Of a stretch of DNA of 12,660 bases, positions 1 through 6,737 are shown piece after piece. This stretch comes from Beroe ovata (Eukaryota; Ctenophora; Nuda; Beroida; Beroidae), in the NCBI GenBank assembly GCA_946803715.1, contig CAMPET010000186.1, positions 43,488 to 56,147 of the forward strand, given 5' to 3'. How positions within the stretch are numbered: position 1 is the stretch's first letter; the number at the start of each line of letters is the position of its first letter. A program made the position numbers and the translations under genes. The notes under the pieces were generated by a model, which worked only from the letters and a program-made list of their open reading frames with translations, ran no database searches and was not told the origin of the DNA.

Positions 1-1040
1 CAAGCCTGGTACCTCTTGCCACTTTTCTGCTCTCTTATGTACAGAACTTCGAATGTAGAACCCTGGTTGACTAGAGACGAAATCTCTTCATGCATGGACA
101 AAATTTTCTCCTTGAGTTCACAAGGATTTACACTTTCAATTATATTGGCAACTGAAATAGTTGGGAGTCGTTCAGGAGGTTGAAACACTTTCTGGCTAGG
201 GTGCAGCTCTTGAAGCTTCTTAGTTAGCTTCTCCCTATGTTCCGATTTCTCTATGACTAGAACTGCCTCACCAGACTTATTTTTGTAACTTTTACTGACC
301 TGTATTTTGTTATCAGTTACAATCTTTTCCAATTCAGCATCTTTGAGACCTGAACCAGAAGAGTCCAACTTCACAATAACTGGGATTCTGGATTTAACCT
401 TCTTCAAGCCTTCCTTATCAGACCATGGGTTTGAGGGGACAACAGGAGTGATAACAGGAGAAATTGGCTGAGTTACCTGAGCAGAAGTGTTTTTACCATG
501 CTTATTTTGACCAACCAGAAGGTCTTTGATCTCAGTGATGTTTGACTCCATGGACTCAATCTTTCTTTCTAATGTGTGAACATGTTCCTGGAGAGATGCA
601 GCTCTTTTCTGTTCATGATCTGTAAGGCATGGGTCACAAACAAAGCAAAATGATCCACAATACAAGTCCTTTTTGTCAACTCGTTTGTTATACTGCTCTA
701 GGAAGGTTTTGTTGCACATTACATTACCAGAACCGCCATTTTCTTGCTTACAAATTGCATGGAAACTTTTGTTACACATTAGACATGACACACATTTATC
801 CAGTGCATTCTCATCTCCACAAGCAGAACAGACACCAAAGTCATTAATAACAGTAGGAGAAGAACAAACAGGGTTACCTTTAGCTGGCATACAATCATAA
901 CCTTTCAGTGATTTTGGGGTGGATGGTGTTCTTGAGGTGAGAGGTGGCTTTGACTTGCTTGAGTGAGGGGGTGTGGCAGGGCGTGGAGTAAAGTTGTGAC
1001 TGATATCAGTGTCATCATCACTTTCAAAACCATGTAACAT
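1..1040 (-). CDS. Partial retroelement ORF1-like protein with PHD-like zinc finger and coiled coil
   Basis: One uninterrupted frame of at least 346 codons runs from an ATG at 1040 to the left window edge, so the C-terminus is missing. An in-frame TAA lies upstream near 1105, and this is the first Met after it. Residues 1-60 are a Ser/Pro/Thr-rich linker. Residues 71-138 form a Cys/His cluster: C71-x2-C74, C83-x2-C86, H94-x2-C97, then C132-x2-C135 and C138, the C4-H-C3 spacing of a PHD-type finger. Residues about 143-180 are a heptad-like coiled coil (AASLQEHVHTLERKIESMES). After a Pro/Thr linker, residues about 205-285 resemble the RRM-like nucleic-acid-binding domain of gag/ORF1 proteins. 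PHD-bearing ORF1 proteins are known in CR1/L2-type non-LTR elements, so retrotransposon ORF1 is my reading, with the polymerase ORF expected left of the window. A host PHD protein is the alternative. The open frame is seen; the family is inferred. Confidence 0.7.
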   Translation of the reverse strand, partial: MLHGFESDDDTDISHNFTPRPATPPHSSKSKPPLTSRTPSTPKSLKGYDCMPAKGNPVCSSPTVINDFGVCSACGDENALDKCVSCLMCNKSFHAICKQENGGSGNVMCNKTFLEQYNKRVDKKDLYCGSFCFVCDPCLTDHEQKRAASLQEHVHTLERKIESMESNITEIKDLLVGQNKHGKNTSAQVTQPISPVITPVVPSNPWSDKEGLKKVKSRIPVIVKLDSSGSGLKDAELEKIVTDNKIQVSKSYKNKSGEAVLVIEKSEHREKLTKKLQELHPSQKVFQPPERLPTISVANIIESVNPCELKEKILSMHEEISSLVNQGSTFEVLYIREQKSGKRYQA

Positions 1041-1078
1041 TGCTAGGAGGTGTGGGACTGCTCTTCTTTTGCAACACC

Positions 1079-1245
1079 TCAAATTTGATTGTAATAAGTA
1101 GTGTTGATGAGTTTAAAATCTACTGACAGTTTCAAGACATTATAGTCTCTTCTTCAGGATCTCCACGAAGTGTGGCCCTCGCTTCTCAAATTTGATTGTA
1201 ATAAGGGGAATAAGTAGTGTTGATAAGTATAAAACTTAATGGGAG
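1079..1245 (-). repeat. Direct repeats about 108 bp apart upstream of the ORF1 start
   Basis: Two copies of a roughly 40-50 bp block (core TCAAATTTGATTGTAATAAG, then AAGTAGTGTTGAT) begin at about 1079 and 1187. The second copy carries a 9-base insertion that duplicates AATAAG. Read on the minus strand they lie just 5' of the ORF1 start, where many non-LTR elements carry tandem 5' UTR monomers and Penelope-like elements carry tandem pseudo-LTRs. Between them is a hairpin, minus CCAC-ACTTC-GTGG, followed by CTGAAGA, a short AGAC/GTCT stem and GAAAC. Confidence 0.6.
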
Positions 1246-1683
1246 GCTTTTCTGCTTTGGAGATTCATTTTAATTTTGATTGATGAATTGATGATAGCTC
1301 TGGTCGAGAATTTCATTTCACATAATATGTGATTCACTTATTCTAGCTGCTTGCATCAGGGTTCTAGCAATACCAGACAAGGGGTCAAGGCGGGAACATT
1401 TTTGGCCCCTCCCCAGACCCCATTGCCCTGAGACATGTTGTTGGTTGATATATGTAACAGTGGTAATGTAATCCATTCTATTTATGTACTCTTATCCTTA
1501 GAATATAGTATTTGATAATAGAATATTGTGATATTATAAAGTTAACATTTTCTTGTCCTTTCACATACGTCATACCTAGCACATTAGAAATGCCAATGGC
1601 ATTCACCAAGATTATCTCATGAATCTGGTAAGTGTCGAATTATAAATGTACTGGAAAACCCATCATTCGGATGCGATGCTATG
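1246..1683. other. AT-rich spacer without a supported gene
   Basis: No convincing coding frame is seen here. The only structures are two short palindromes: CACATAATATGTG near 1319 and AATGCCAATGGCATT at 1589-1603. A CCCC-rich patch at about 1405-1430 is unexplained. Confidence 0.5.
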
Positions 1684-1691
1684 AATGGGAT

Positions 1692-2141
1692 CAGTGGTGC
1701 AAATCCGTGTTTTTCATTGGGGGTATAATCCGTTCTTAGGGGCATATTTTTGACTTTTTCTCGAATTGGGGGGATGGTAGTAAAAAGTGTTAATGAAGAT
1801 AATTGAGTTATGATTGAAAATGACCGTTCACATGAGTTCCAACTCATGGGACATATCATAAGAGTAACACAAAGACTTTGGGGAAATGGCATTGACCATA
1901 GTGTAGCGAAATTGATATCAAAATGGGCAAAATTTCTACCGTGTGATCACAATTCCAACGTTCAAAAATGTTAGGGAACGATCAAAAACTAGAAAATACT
2001 AGTACCAACTATAGTAGCAACACCGAAGGTCTACAATCCATACATTTTGGAGGGGAAGATATTTGTAATTATTGGAGGGGATGGCACCAAATTATTGGGG
2101 GGGGATATATCCCCCCATCCCCCCATGGATTTGCACCACTG
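1692..2141 (+). mobile_element. hAT-type MITE, 450 bp, with 8-bp target duplication
   Basis: The element starts CAGTGGTGCAAATCC (1692-1706) and ends with its exact reverse complement (2127-2141), giving 15-bp perfect terminal inverted repeats. The flanks are an exact 8-bp direct repeat, AATGGGAT, at 1684-1691 and 2142-2149. Ends beginning CAG and 8-bp duplications are the signature of the hAT superfamily. At 450 bp without a transposase it must have been moved in trans. Near the right end is a run of G, ATATAT and a run of C (about 2097-2116), a near-perfect palindrome. It aligns along its length with the inverted copy at 9754-10374 but lacks about 171 internal bases of that copy, after CTACAATC at about 2038. 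Short frames inside it are not genes. Confidence 0.93.
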
Positions 2142-2149
2142 AATGGGAT

Positions 2150-2449
2150 ATAAAAATTGAAGTTGAAATTGATATGAAAATTTCAGCTTTCAATTTCATC
2201 ATTTTTCTCATCACCATTTTTATCTATGTTGATAAAAGATAAATGGACAATAATTCTGGGAAGCAAACACAATTAACTTGGGTTGGAACTAGAGCTTTAC
2301 CCTTTGCAAATTCGGGAGAACAGAAGCTTATTCATCTTTCAGCTCTCTCCTTAATACACTCCACACAGACAGAGTCGCCACAAATCGTAGTCAACACAAA
2401 GTTGTGTCAGCGTATCGCAGATGTGATGTAGAGAGAAGCGCTTAAAGAG
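2150..2449. other. Unannotated spacer
   Basis: This AT-rich stretch right of the MITE has several ATCATTTTT/TCATC-like blocks and one short frame at 2243-2431 with no recognisable domain. Nothing here is supported as a gene or repeat. It grades into the purine-rich minisatellite. Confidence 0.4.
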
Positions 2450-2940
2450 AAAACTGTGAAGAGAGAGAAGTGTCTGCGAATAGAAAAAGTGTTACGCAAA
2501 GTGATGTCAAGAGGAAGTGGTGTCAAGAGGAAATTGTGAAAGGAAATGCTGTTCAGAGTTCAATGAAGAAGTGTCAACAGGGAGTGGTGTGAAACGAGAA
2601 TAGTGTCAAGAGATAGACCTATCAAGAGAATTGGTGTATCAAGGAAATGGTGTCAAATGGACTGGTGTCCATCAAAAGAGGATGGTGTCAAGAGAAGTGA
2701 TGTCTAGAGGGAGTGGTGTCAAGAAAGAATAGTGCCAACTGGGATTGCTGTCAAGATAGAATAGTTTAAGGGAAAGTGCTGTCCAGAGAAGGAGTGTCAA
2801 CAGGAGTGGTGTCCAAAGAGAATATAGTCATGAGATAGACCTATCAAAATAATGGGTTAATCAATGGGGTGGTGTCAAATGGACTTTTGCCGGGAAAGAG
2901 ATGCCAAGAGAAAATGGTGTCAAGAATATAATATGATATT
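2450..2940 (+). repeat. Degenerate purine-rich GTGTCAAGAG minisatellite
   Basis: About 25 diverged units of 14-20 bp with consensus near GTGGTGTCAAGAGGAA follow one another. A higher-order repeat is visible: the block with GTGTCAACAGG, GAGATAGACCTATCAA and GTGTCAAATGGACT at about 2572-2665 recurs at about 2797-2885, an offset of about 222 bp (GAGATAGACC at 2610 and 2832). The plus strand is strongly purine-rich. No open coding frame spans it. Confidence 0.8.
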
Positions 2941-2992
2941 GAAGGTGTTTCTTCTAATATGTTTTATGGGGTGTATACAGAAGATAAATTAA

Positions 2993-3421
2993 TTGACTGC
3001 TCCGCCGACGCCCCCTTTTTGACCCCCTTTTTGCCCCCAAAGGGGCACTTAGGGGGCAAAAAAGGGGCACAAATGGGGCAATTAAGGGGTACAAATGGGG
3101 CATATAGGGAGGCACAAATGGGGTATAAATGGGCAATAAATGGGCGCAAAGGGGGCAATAAAGGGGCACAAAGGTGGCAAAAAGGGGCACAAAGGGGGCA
3201 ATTTTGGTACACGTGTTTTGAAGACGGCCGAAAGAAGGGGCAAAGAGGGGCAATTAGAGGGCACAAATGGGGCAATAAGGGGGCAAAAAGGTGGCACCCT
3301 TGGAGCACACACTGGGAAAAAGGGGGCAAGAAAGGGGCACTTTGGGGGCGAAAAGGGGGCACATTGGGGTCGAATAGGGGGCACGTCGGGGGCAAAAAGG
3401 GGGCGTCGGCGGAGCAGTCAA
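2993..3421. mobile_element. TIR-bounded element with G-rich tandem-repeat interior
   Basis: Positions 2993-3021 and 3393-3421 are perfect inverted repeats of 29 bp, starting TTGACTGCTCCGCCGACG at the outer end. The whole object is 429 bp. Perfect long inverted ends around a short non-coding interior are what a MITE or foldback element looks like. I see no target duplication: the flanks are AAATTAA on the left and AAACCTAG on the right, so no superfamily can be assigned. The interior is not AT-rich as in most MITEs but a minisatellite of 11-bp GGGGCA units. The frames open across it on both strands (for example 2959-3429 plus, 2964-3395 minus) result from the repeat lacking stops. No relative of the ends is visible elsewhere in the window. 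Confidence 0.8.
3022..3392 (+). repeat. 11-bp GGGGCACAAAT minisatellite, quadruplex-prone
   Basis: About 28 units, mostly 10-12 bp, follow the pattern GGGGCA plus five A/T-rich bases, for example GGGGCACAAAT, GGGGCAATTAA and GGGGCAATAAG. A non-repeat insert with a palindromic CACGTG and GACGGCCGAA lies at about 3207-3236, and a smaller irregular stretch at about 3296-3325. More than 25 runs of three or more G on one strand, spaced about one helical turn apart, make it a strong candidate for G-quadruplex formation, with the C-rich left TIR able to compete by pairing. Confidence 0.88.
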
Positions 3422-3687
3422 AAACCTAGAACAAAGTTAATTTCATGCTCATTGATATTGTGCTGTAATAAATAAAAGCACAAACTTGAAGCTCCACATA
3501 TCTAGGTATGAAATGATATTTTGGCAATGTGCTGTAGAAATTTATAATTGAATTGAAATAATTCAATTCACTTCAATTCCAATCCATGATCCTCGCAACC
3601 TCACATTCTACGTCCACTTTCTCAGTCTTTGGTTTGGGAGGGAGAAAATGAACAAGGCTAATTGGCAGACAATTTTGGTTAGTGTTT
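3422..3687. other. AT-rich spacer with a small hairpin
   Basis: No gene is seen. A short hairpin, GAATTGAA and TTCAATTC around an ATAA loop, lies at about 3551-3571. AATAAA at about 3469 is a polyadenylation-like hexamer but is not tied to any coding region. Confidence 0.4.
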
Positions 3688-3971
3688 AGGGAGCTGTCAC
3701 GTTATCAGCCAGAAAGGGAAGGGCTTTCCAAATGATGACAGATGATGACATGGGGAGGGAGGGTGTTTTGGCTTTGATGACGTCAGAACTTTTTGTTGAA
3801 GACATATGAGATTGTTTTGAGGTACATGATCATGATTCTGAACTACGATTACCTATCCCATTTTATTTTCTAATACTTAGGGCTACTTACGTCAGCAAAT
3901 GATGACTAGTGATGACAAGAGGGGGACAAAAATCAGCCAAAAAGTGATGACTTCATTTTTGACGGCTCCCT
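3688..3971. mobile_element. Candidate 284-bp TIR element with internal direct repeats
   Basis: AGGGAGCTGTCA at 3688-3699 is matched by the inverse AGGGAGCCGTCA at 3960-3971, 11 of 12 identical. The flanks are TTTA on the left and TTAA on the right of the shared GGGAGC ends, close to the TTAA duplication of piggyBac elements but not exact. Inside, a block of about 60 bp is directly repeated (about 3732-3795 and 3898-3960), both copies built on ATGATGAC motifs. The first holds TGACGTCA (3778-3785), a perfect CRE-like octamer. The ends are short, so this is a candidate, not a firm call. Confidence 0.45.
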
Positions 3972-4110
3972 TAATCCTTCAGGATAATAATCAATGCCAC
4001 TGGCCAGGACGCTTTCACTGGGAACACTCGCATCTCATGTGTCCTCCTCATCAGTATCCTGGAAACCAAGGTAGACTGATGGTAGGTACCTAATTTAAAA
4101 GCTTCGTACA

Positions 4111-4369
4111 TGATATTTTTTCCAAAACCAAATGAGATTTGGGTGTTCTTGTCCCCAGCATCTGTGCGTTCTTGAACGAGGCATATACCATAGACTACCG
4201 TCACATCACGTGAAGAAACACTGTAGCTTTTTCTAGTGGTGTGGCGGCAGTCTGTGGTATAAGCCGCGTTCTTTCTCATATCATCGACTTTAAAATGGGT
4301 ATAATCAAGAACACACAGATGCTGCAGACAACAACACCCAAATCTTATTTGGCTTTGGAAAAAATATCA
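4111..4369. repeat. Long inverted repeat (foldback), arms up to about 100 bp
   Basis: Positions 4111-4175 are the reverse complement of 4305-4369 at 59 of 65 bases. Inside these, about 4181-4212 pairs with about 4234-4265, leaving a loop of about 20 bases. The right arm has about 35 extra bases between the two paired parts. Several inner mismatches are T against G, which still pair as wobble in RNA. A transcript of either strand would fold into one long hairpin. The open frame at 3971-4279 (minus) lies across the left arm and has no recognisable domain, so I do not call it a gene. Confidence 0.82.
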
Positions 4370-4405
4370 CCTTTTTCATTGTTCTAGTCATTTTTGAGAA
4401 AAGTA

Positions 4406-4438
4406 CTAATTGGTCAATTATTCAATTAACTAATTGGG
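4406..4438 (+). repeat. 33-bp quasi-palindromic repeat, copy 1
   Basis: The block starts CTAATTGGTCAAT and ends AACTAATTGGG. It recurs at 7757-7789 with 29 of 33 identical bases. In each copy AATTGGTCAATT-like and AATTAACTAATT-like halves face each other, so it is close to a palindrome. A TTTTGAG-rAAG stretch is also shared just upstream, which suggests a dispersed element of at least about 55 bp. Confidence 0.6.
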
Positions 4439-4582
4439 TCCGAAAGTAAAGTGCGATGACTAACTAATAATATCAAGAACCAAGCTATCAAACCCCGTTG
4501 GAAAAACATTTCTATCTATTCCAGATATCGACATATTTATGCTAATTCGGCTAATTAGGTTCTAAGCTAATTATCTTTTCGG

Positions 4583-4749
4583 ATGCATCGGAGCAATGAG
4601 AGAGAGTTAGTTAATTCTCTTTTGACTCTGTTTACAAATGAAAATACGTCTTTTGATTGCAATCAATTTCGTCGTTCAACGACATCGTCAGGCTGTAACA
4701 AGAATACGTTATTATAATACATCATAATCCTTACTAATGCATCGGAGCA
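4583..4749 (-). repeat. Segment flanked by 13-bp direct repeats, with stacked hairpins
   Basis: ATGCATCGGAGCA occurs at 4583-4595 and again at 4737-4749, enclosing 141 bp, as expected of the target duplication of a short retroelement. On the minus strand the insert contains CTGACGA (4691-4685), a perfect GTCGT-TGA-ACGAC hairpin (4683-4671), GAAA (4670-4667) and a 14-bp palindrome TTGATTGCAATCAA (4666-4653). This order resembles hammerhead core plus stems II and III, but I find no cleavage triplet or stem I. Such motifs are known from Penelope-like element ends. The direct repeats and hairpins are seen; the origin is inferred. Confidence 0.5.
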
Positions 4750-4975
4750 GTGTCATCAAATTTATCAGACAGCAAATAATTGCACAGTATCTTATACCTA
4801 AGTTTCATACCGAAAAACGCATCTCAAAATCTCCTATTATCCAGACTGTCATATCTTTCTTCTTTCCAACCTTGGGTCGACATTCAATGTATCTTTTATG
4901 GTTTAGAAGTAATGAAGGTTCAAAGAGGGGTCACTTTTGATGTAAAACAAGTCAAAGTGTTGTCTCTCCCTAACA

Positions 4976-5105
4976 GGGGGCTTGCAAGCCCCCCCTTCGG
5001 CATCTGCAGGAGGTTTACCAAGGCAGCCCAAAGGGCAGACTTGGTGAGCTTTGTGCGTTTATGAAACGCACAGAAAGCTGTGGCACTTGCCAGACCCTAC
5101 TATAT
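4976..5105 (+). repeat. GC-rich structured foldback repeat, copy A
   Basis: Three hairpins follow one another. GGGGGCTTGCAAGCCCCC (4976-4993) is a perfect palindrome. ACCAAG pairs with CTTGGT around GCCC-AAA-GGGC (5017-5045). AGCTTT-GTGCGTTT pairs with AAACGCAC-AAAGCT around a 3-base loop (5047-5079). The block ends CTTGCCAGACCCTACTATAT (5086-5105), matching the end of copy B. GC content is well above the surroundings. It resembles a short structured SINE or foldback element; no A/B-box promoter is claimed. Confidence 0.6.
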
Positions 5106-5345
5106 GTTTTTACGGATTCGCCAAATTTTGACTGTCAATAACACCACTTCTATCCATACATTTGTTATGAAACTTTGTATTCCGTCTAATTATATCTAAG
5201 AGAGGCAGCAATCAAAATTTCAAGTCAATCGGATAAAAAATGGCGAAGTTATACAACTTGAAATCGCCAAAATCGAGGCTGTTCTTGTTATTTAACAAGC
5301 CCCCACAGCCATGGAAAGAAGATGGGCGTGGTCCCCGTCCGTAGA
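5106..5345. other. Spacer between foldback copies
   Basis: An AT-rich stretch at 5106-5290 is followed by the GC-rich lead-in of copy B (CAAGCCCCC at about 5297). The lead-in shares AAGCCCCC with copy A. No gene is seen. Confidence 0.35.
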
Positions 5346-5470
5346 GCCGGGAGCACTGCCCGAGGCCCGAAGGGCCGATGCAGTGCTGGTTCAAAGTGAT
5401 ATGAACTCCCAAGGCAGTGGTGAAGTCATTCAGCGTGTTTTCAAAAACGCGCTTGCCAGCCCTAATATAT
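5346..5470 (+). repeat. GC-rich structured foldback repeat, copy B
   Basis: GCC-GGGA (5346-5352) pairs with TCCC-GGC (5407-5415) and encloses two hairpins. GCACTGC/GCAGTGC (5353-5386) contains GGCCC-GAA-GGGCC, and GTTC/GAAC spans 5389-5406. The whole resembles a three-way junction. A further hairpin, GCGTGTTTT with AAAACGCGC, lies at 5433-5452, followed by CTTGCCAGCCCTAATATAT. The hairpin order and closing sequence match copy A although the primary sequence has drifted, a pattern of maintained pairing. The short frames here are not supported as genes. Confidence 0.6.
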
Positions 5471-5635
5471 TAGTGCCAAAAAGATTGTTAGTGAGCGTTT
5501 CATTAAAAAAAGTATAAGTCTGTGTAAAATTTCGTTACCTGGACCGTCTTTATCAGATGATTTTAGACTAAGATAAGTGGTTTTTAAGATAAGAGTTGAA
5601 ATTGTGACCTTTACCACTGCAGCAGCCTGGAATAA

Positions 5636-5698
5636 TTCCCAGTGGCATTATTTTAAAAAGAGACTGGGAATGGGAACTTGGGAAATAATTTTGGCTGG
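5636..5698 (+). repeat. CCCAGTGGCA repeat family, copy 1
   Basis: TTCCCAGTGGCA, an A/T spacer, GGGAATGGGAA, GGGAA and GGCTGG follow in that order. The same order occurs in reverse complement at about 7625-7692. Within this copy TTCCCAGT and ACTGGGAA form an 8-bp hairpin. Confidence 0.5.
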
Positions 5699-5776
5699 TT
5701 ATTTTGCTCGCTCCGCCTCACTCCGCCTCGCTTCGCGAGGCTCCGTTCGGCTCCCGTCGCGGTAAAAACGACCAGC
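5694..5776. repeat. GC-rich imperfect hairpin
   Basis: GCTGGT (5694-5699) with TTTTGC pairs with GCGGTAAAA and ACCAGC (5771-5776). Between them are repeats of CTCCGCCTC and the perfect hairpin CCTCGC-TTC-GCGAGG. It sits in an AT-rich background and contains many CpG dinucleotides. Confidence 0.5.
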
Positions 5777-6682
5777 ACCCGGTCCCTAAATGGAGCCTTG
5801 GCCTCTTCATCAATGATTTTACGGTGGCCGCGAACACCATTGCAAAAGGATGGCCGCGCCCCAATGGCGTCTCTTTTACACAATATTTCATTTTTCATCT
5901 CGTGTATGTACCACACTGCCTGTTTGTTGTTGTTCGATGTTCACTGTTCACATTTTTAACAACAATAGGGAGCATTTCTAATGCTATGATCTCTCATCTC
6001 TGAGTGGGTTTTGAGTAATAAGGGGGGGGGGCAACGCCATTTTAGGCCACAAACACATCCGAAATCGCAAAATGGCCCTAGAATCTGTGGCCCTATATGG
6101 CCTTTTATGGCCCTCAAATTCATGAAATTTTTGCAGTTCACTCAAAAATGATTATTGATGATAAAGGATTGACACGTCGATAAAACTCTTGAAATATGTT
6201 GATTTAGAGGCACTTTTAGGGCTTATCACCTGCTCATCACCTGTGTGAATTATGGAAAAGATGACTTTCTTTGGTGACGTGCTTATAGTTATACTGGGTC
6301 ATTGCATCAGTAACCTTTGACCGCCCTTGCAGACCTCTGCTCTGTTCATCATGTCCATTCTAGCAGCGAGTTGTTTTTCACTGCTCTGTGTTCTGCAGAC
6401 TGCCGTCGTCGGATTGTCTGGAATTCCGCTTATCTGTGCTCAAACCGGTCCAGGTCCGCTATGGGCGGCAAATTGTAGGTACCTTGTTCCAAGTCCATAG
6501 TTTAGGGCCGATAGCAGGTAGCGACGACTCGCACAGGGCTGATTGTGCTGACTAATGTACCTTGCAATGATAGGAACCTTATCTTTGTAATGATGCTGTA
6601 CACATTTTAACATCATTCTAACGGTGGCCCTGGAGTATTTGTCACATTTGGACATATCTTTCCCGCCTGATTTATCTTTACT
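5777..6682. other. Unassigned stretch with hairpins and a G10 run
   Basis: TGGCCGCG is directly repeated at about 5825 and 5851. A run of ten G lies at 6022-6031. GCCATTTT and AAAATGGC (6036-6076) form a hairpin, followed by four TGGCC units to about 6115. CAGAC and GTCTG around CCG/CGG form a hairpin near 6397-6420. A minus-strand frame of 81 codons (6440-6685) is open but shows no recognisable domain, codon signal or splice context, so it is only noted. Confidence 0.4.
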
Positions 6683-6737
6683 CAAAGCTTGATCATCAAG
6701 TTGAGGCTAACAACAGATGACAACTGATCAAGCTTTG
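6683..6737. repeat. 13-bp perfect inverted repeat
   Basis: CAAAGCTTGATCA (6683-6695) is the exact reverse complement of 6725-6737. The 29-base space between contains further partial pairing (CAAGTTG with CAAC). It could be a stem-loop or the ends of a decayed element. Confidence 0.7.

Noticed and set aside
629-900. Two plus-strand frames of 72 and 75 codons
   Set aside because: They lie opposite the long minus-strand ORF1 frame and are shadows of it.
2964-3395. Minus-strand 143-codon frame rich in C, P, F and L
   Set aside because: It is the translation of the 11-bp GGGGCA array, which lacks stops in several frames on both strands.
3971-4279. Minus-strand 102-codon frame containing FGFGKN, reminiscent of an antigen-receptor J segment
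   Set aside because: There is no recombination signal heptamer or nonamer beside it, and the bases belong to the long inverted repeat, so the match is coincidental.
4653-4691. A complete hammerhead ribozyme on the minus strand
   Set aside because: Core-like CTGACGA and GAAA with stems II and III are present, but an extra base precedes stem II, no cleavage triplet follows stem III, and stem I has no partner.
6440-6685. Minus-strand 81-codon frame
   Set aside because: It has no domain, no splice context and no upstream or downstream coding continuation, and this length is expected by chance in a window this size.
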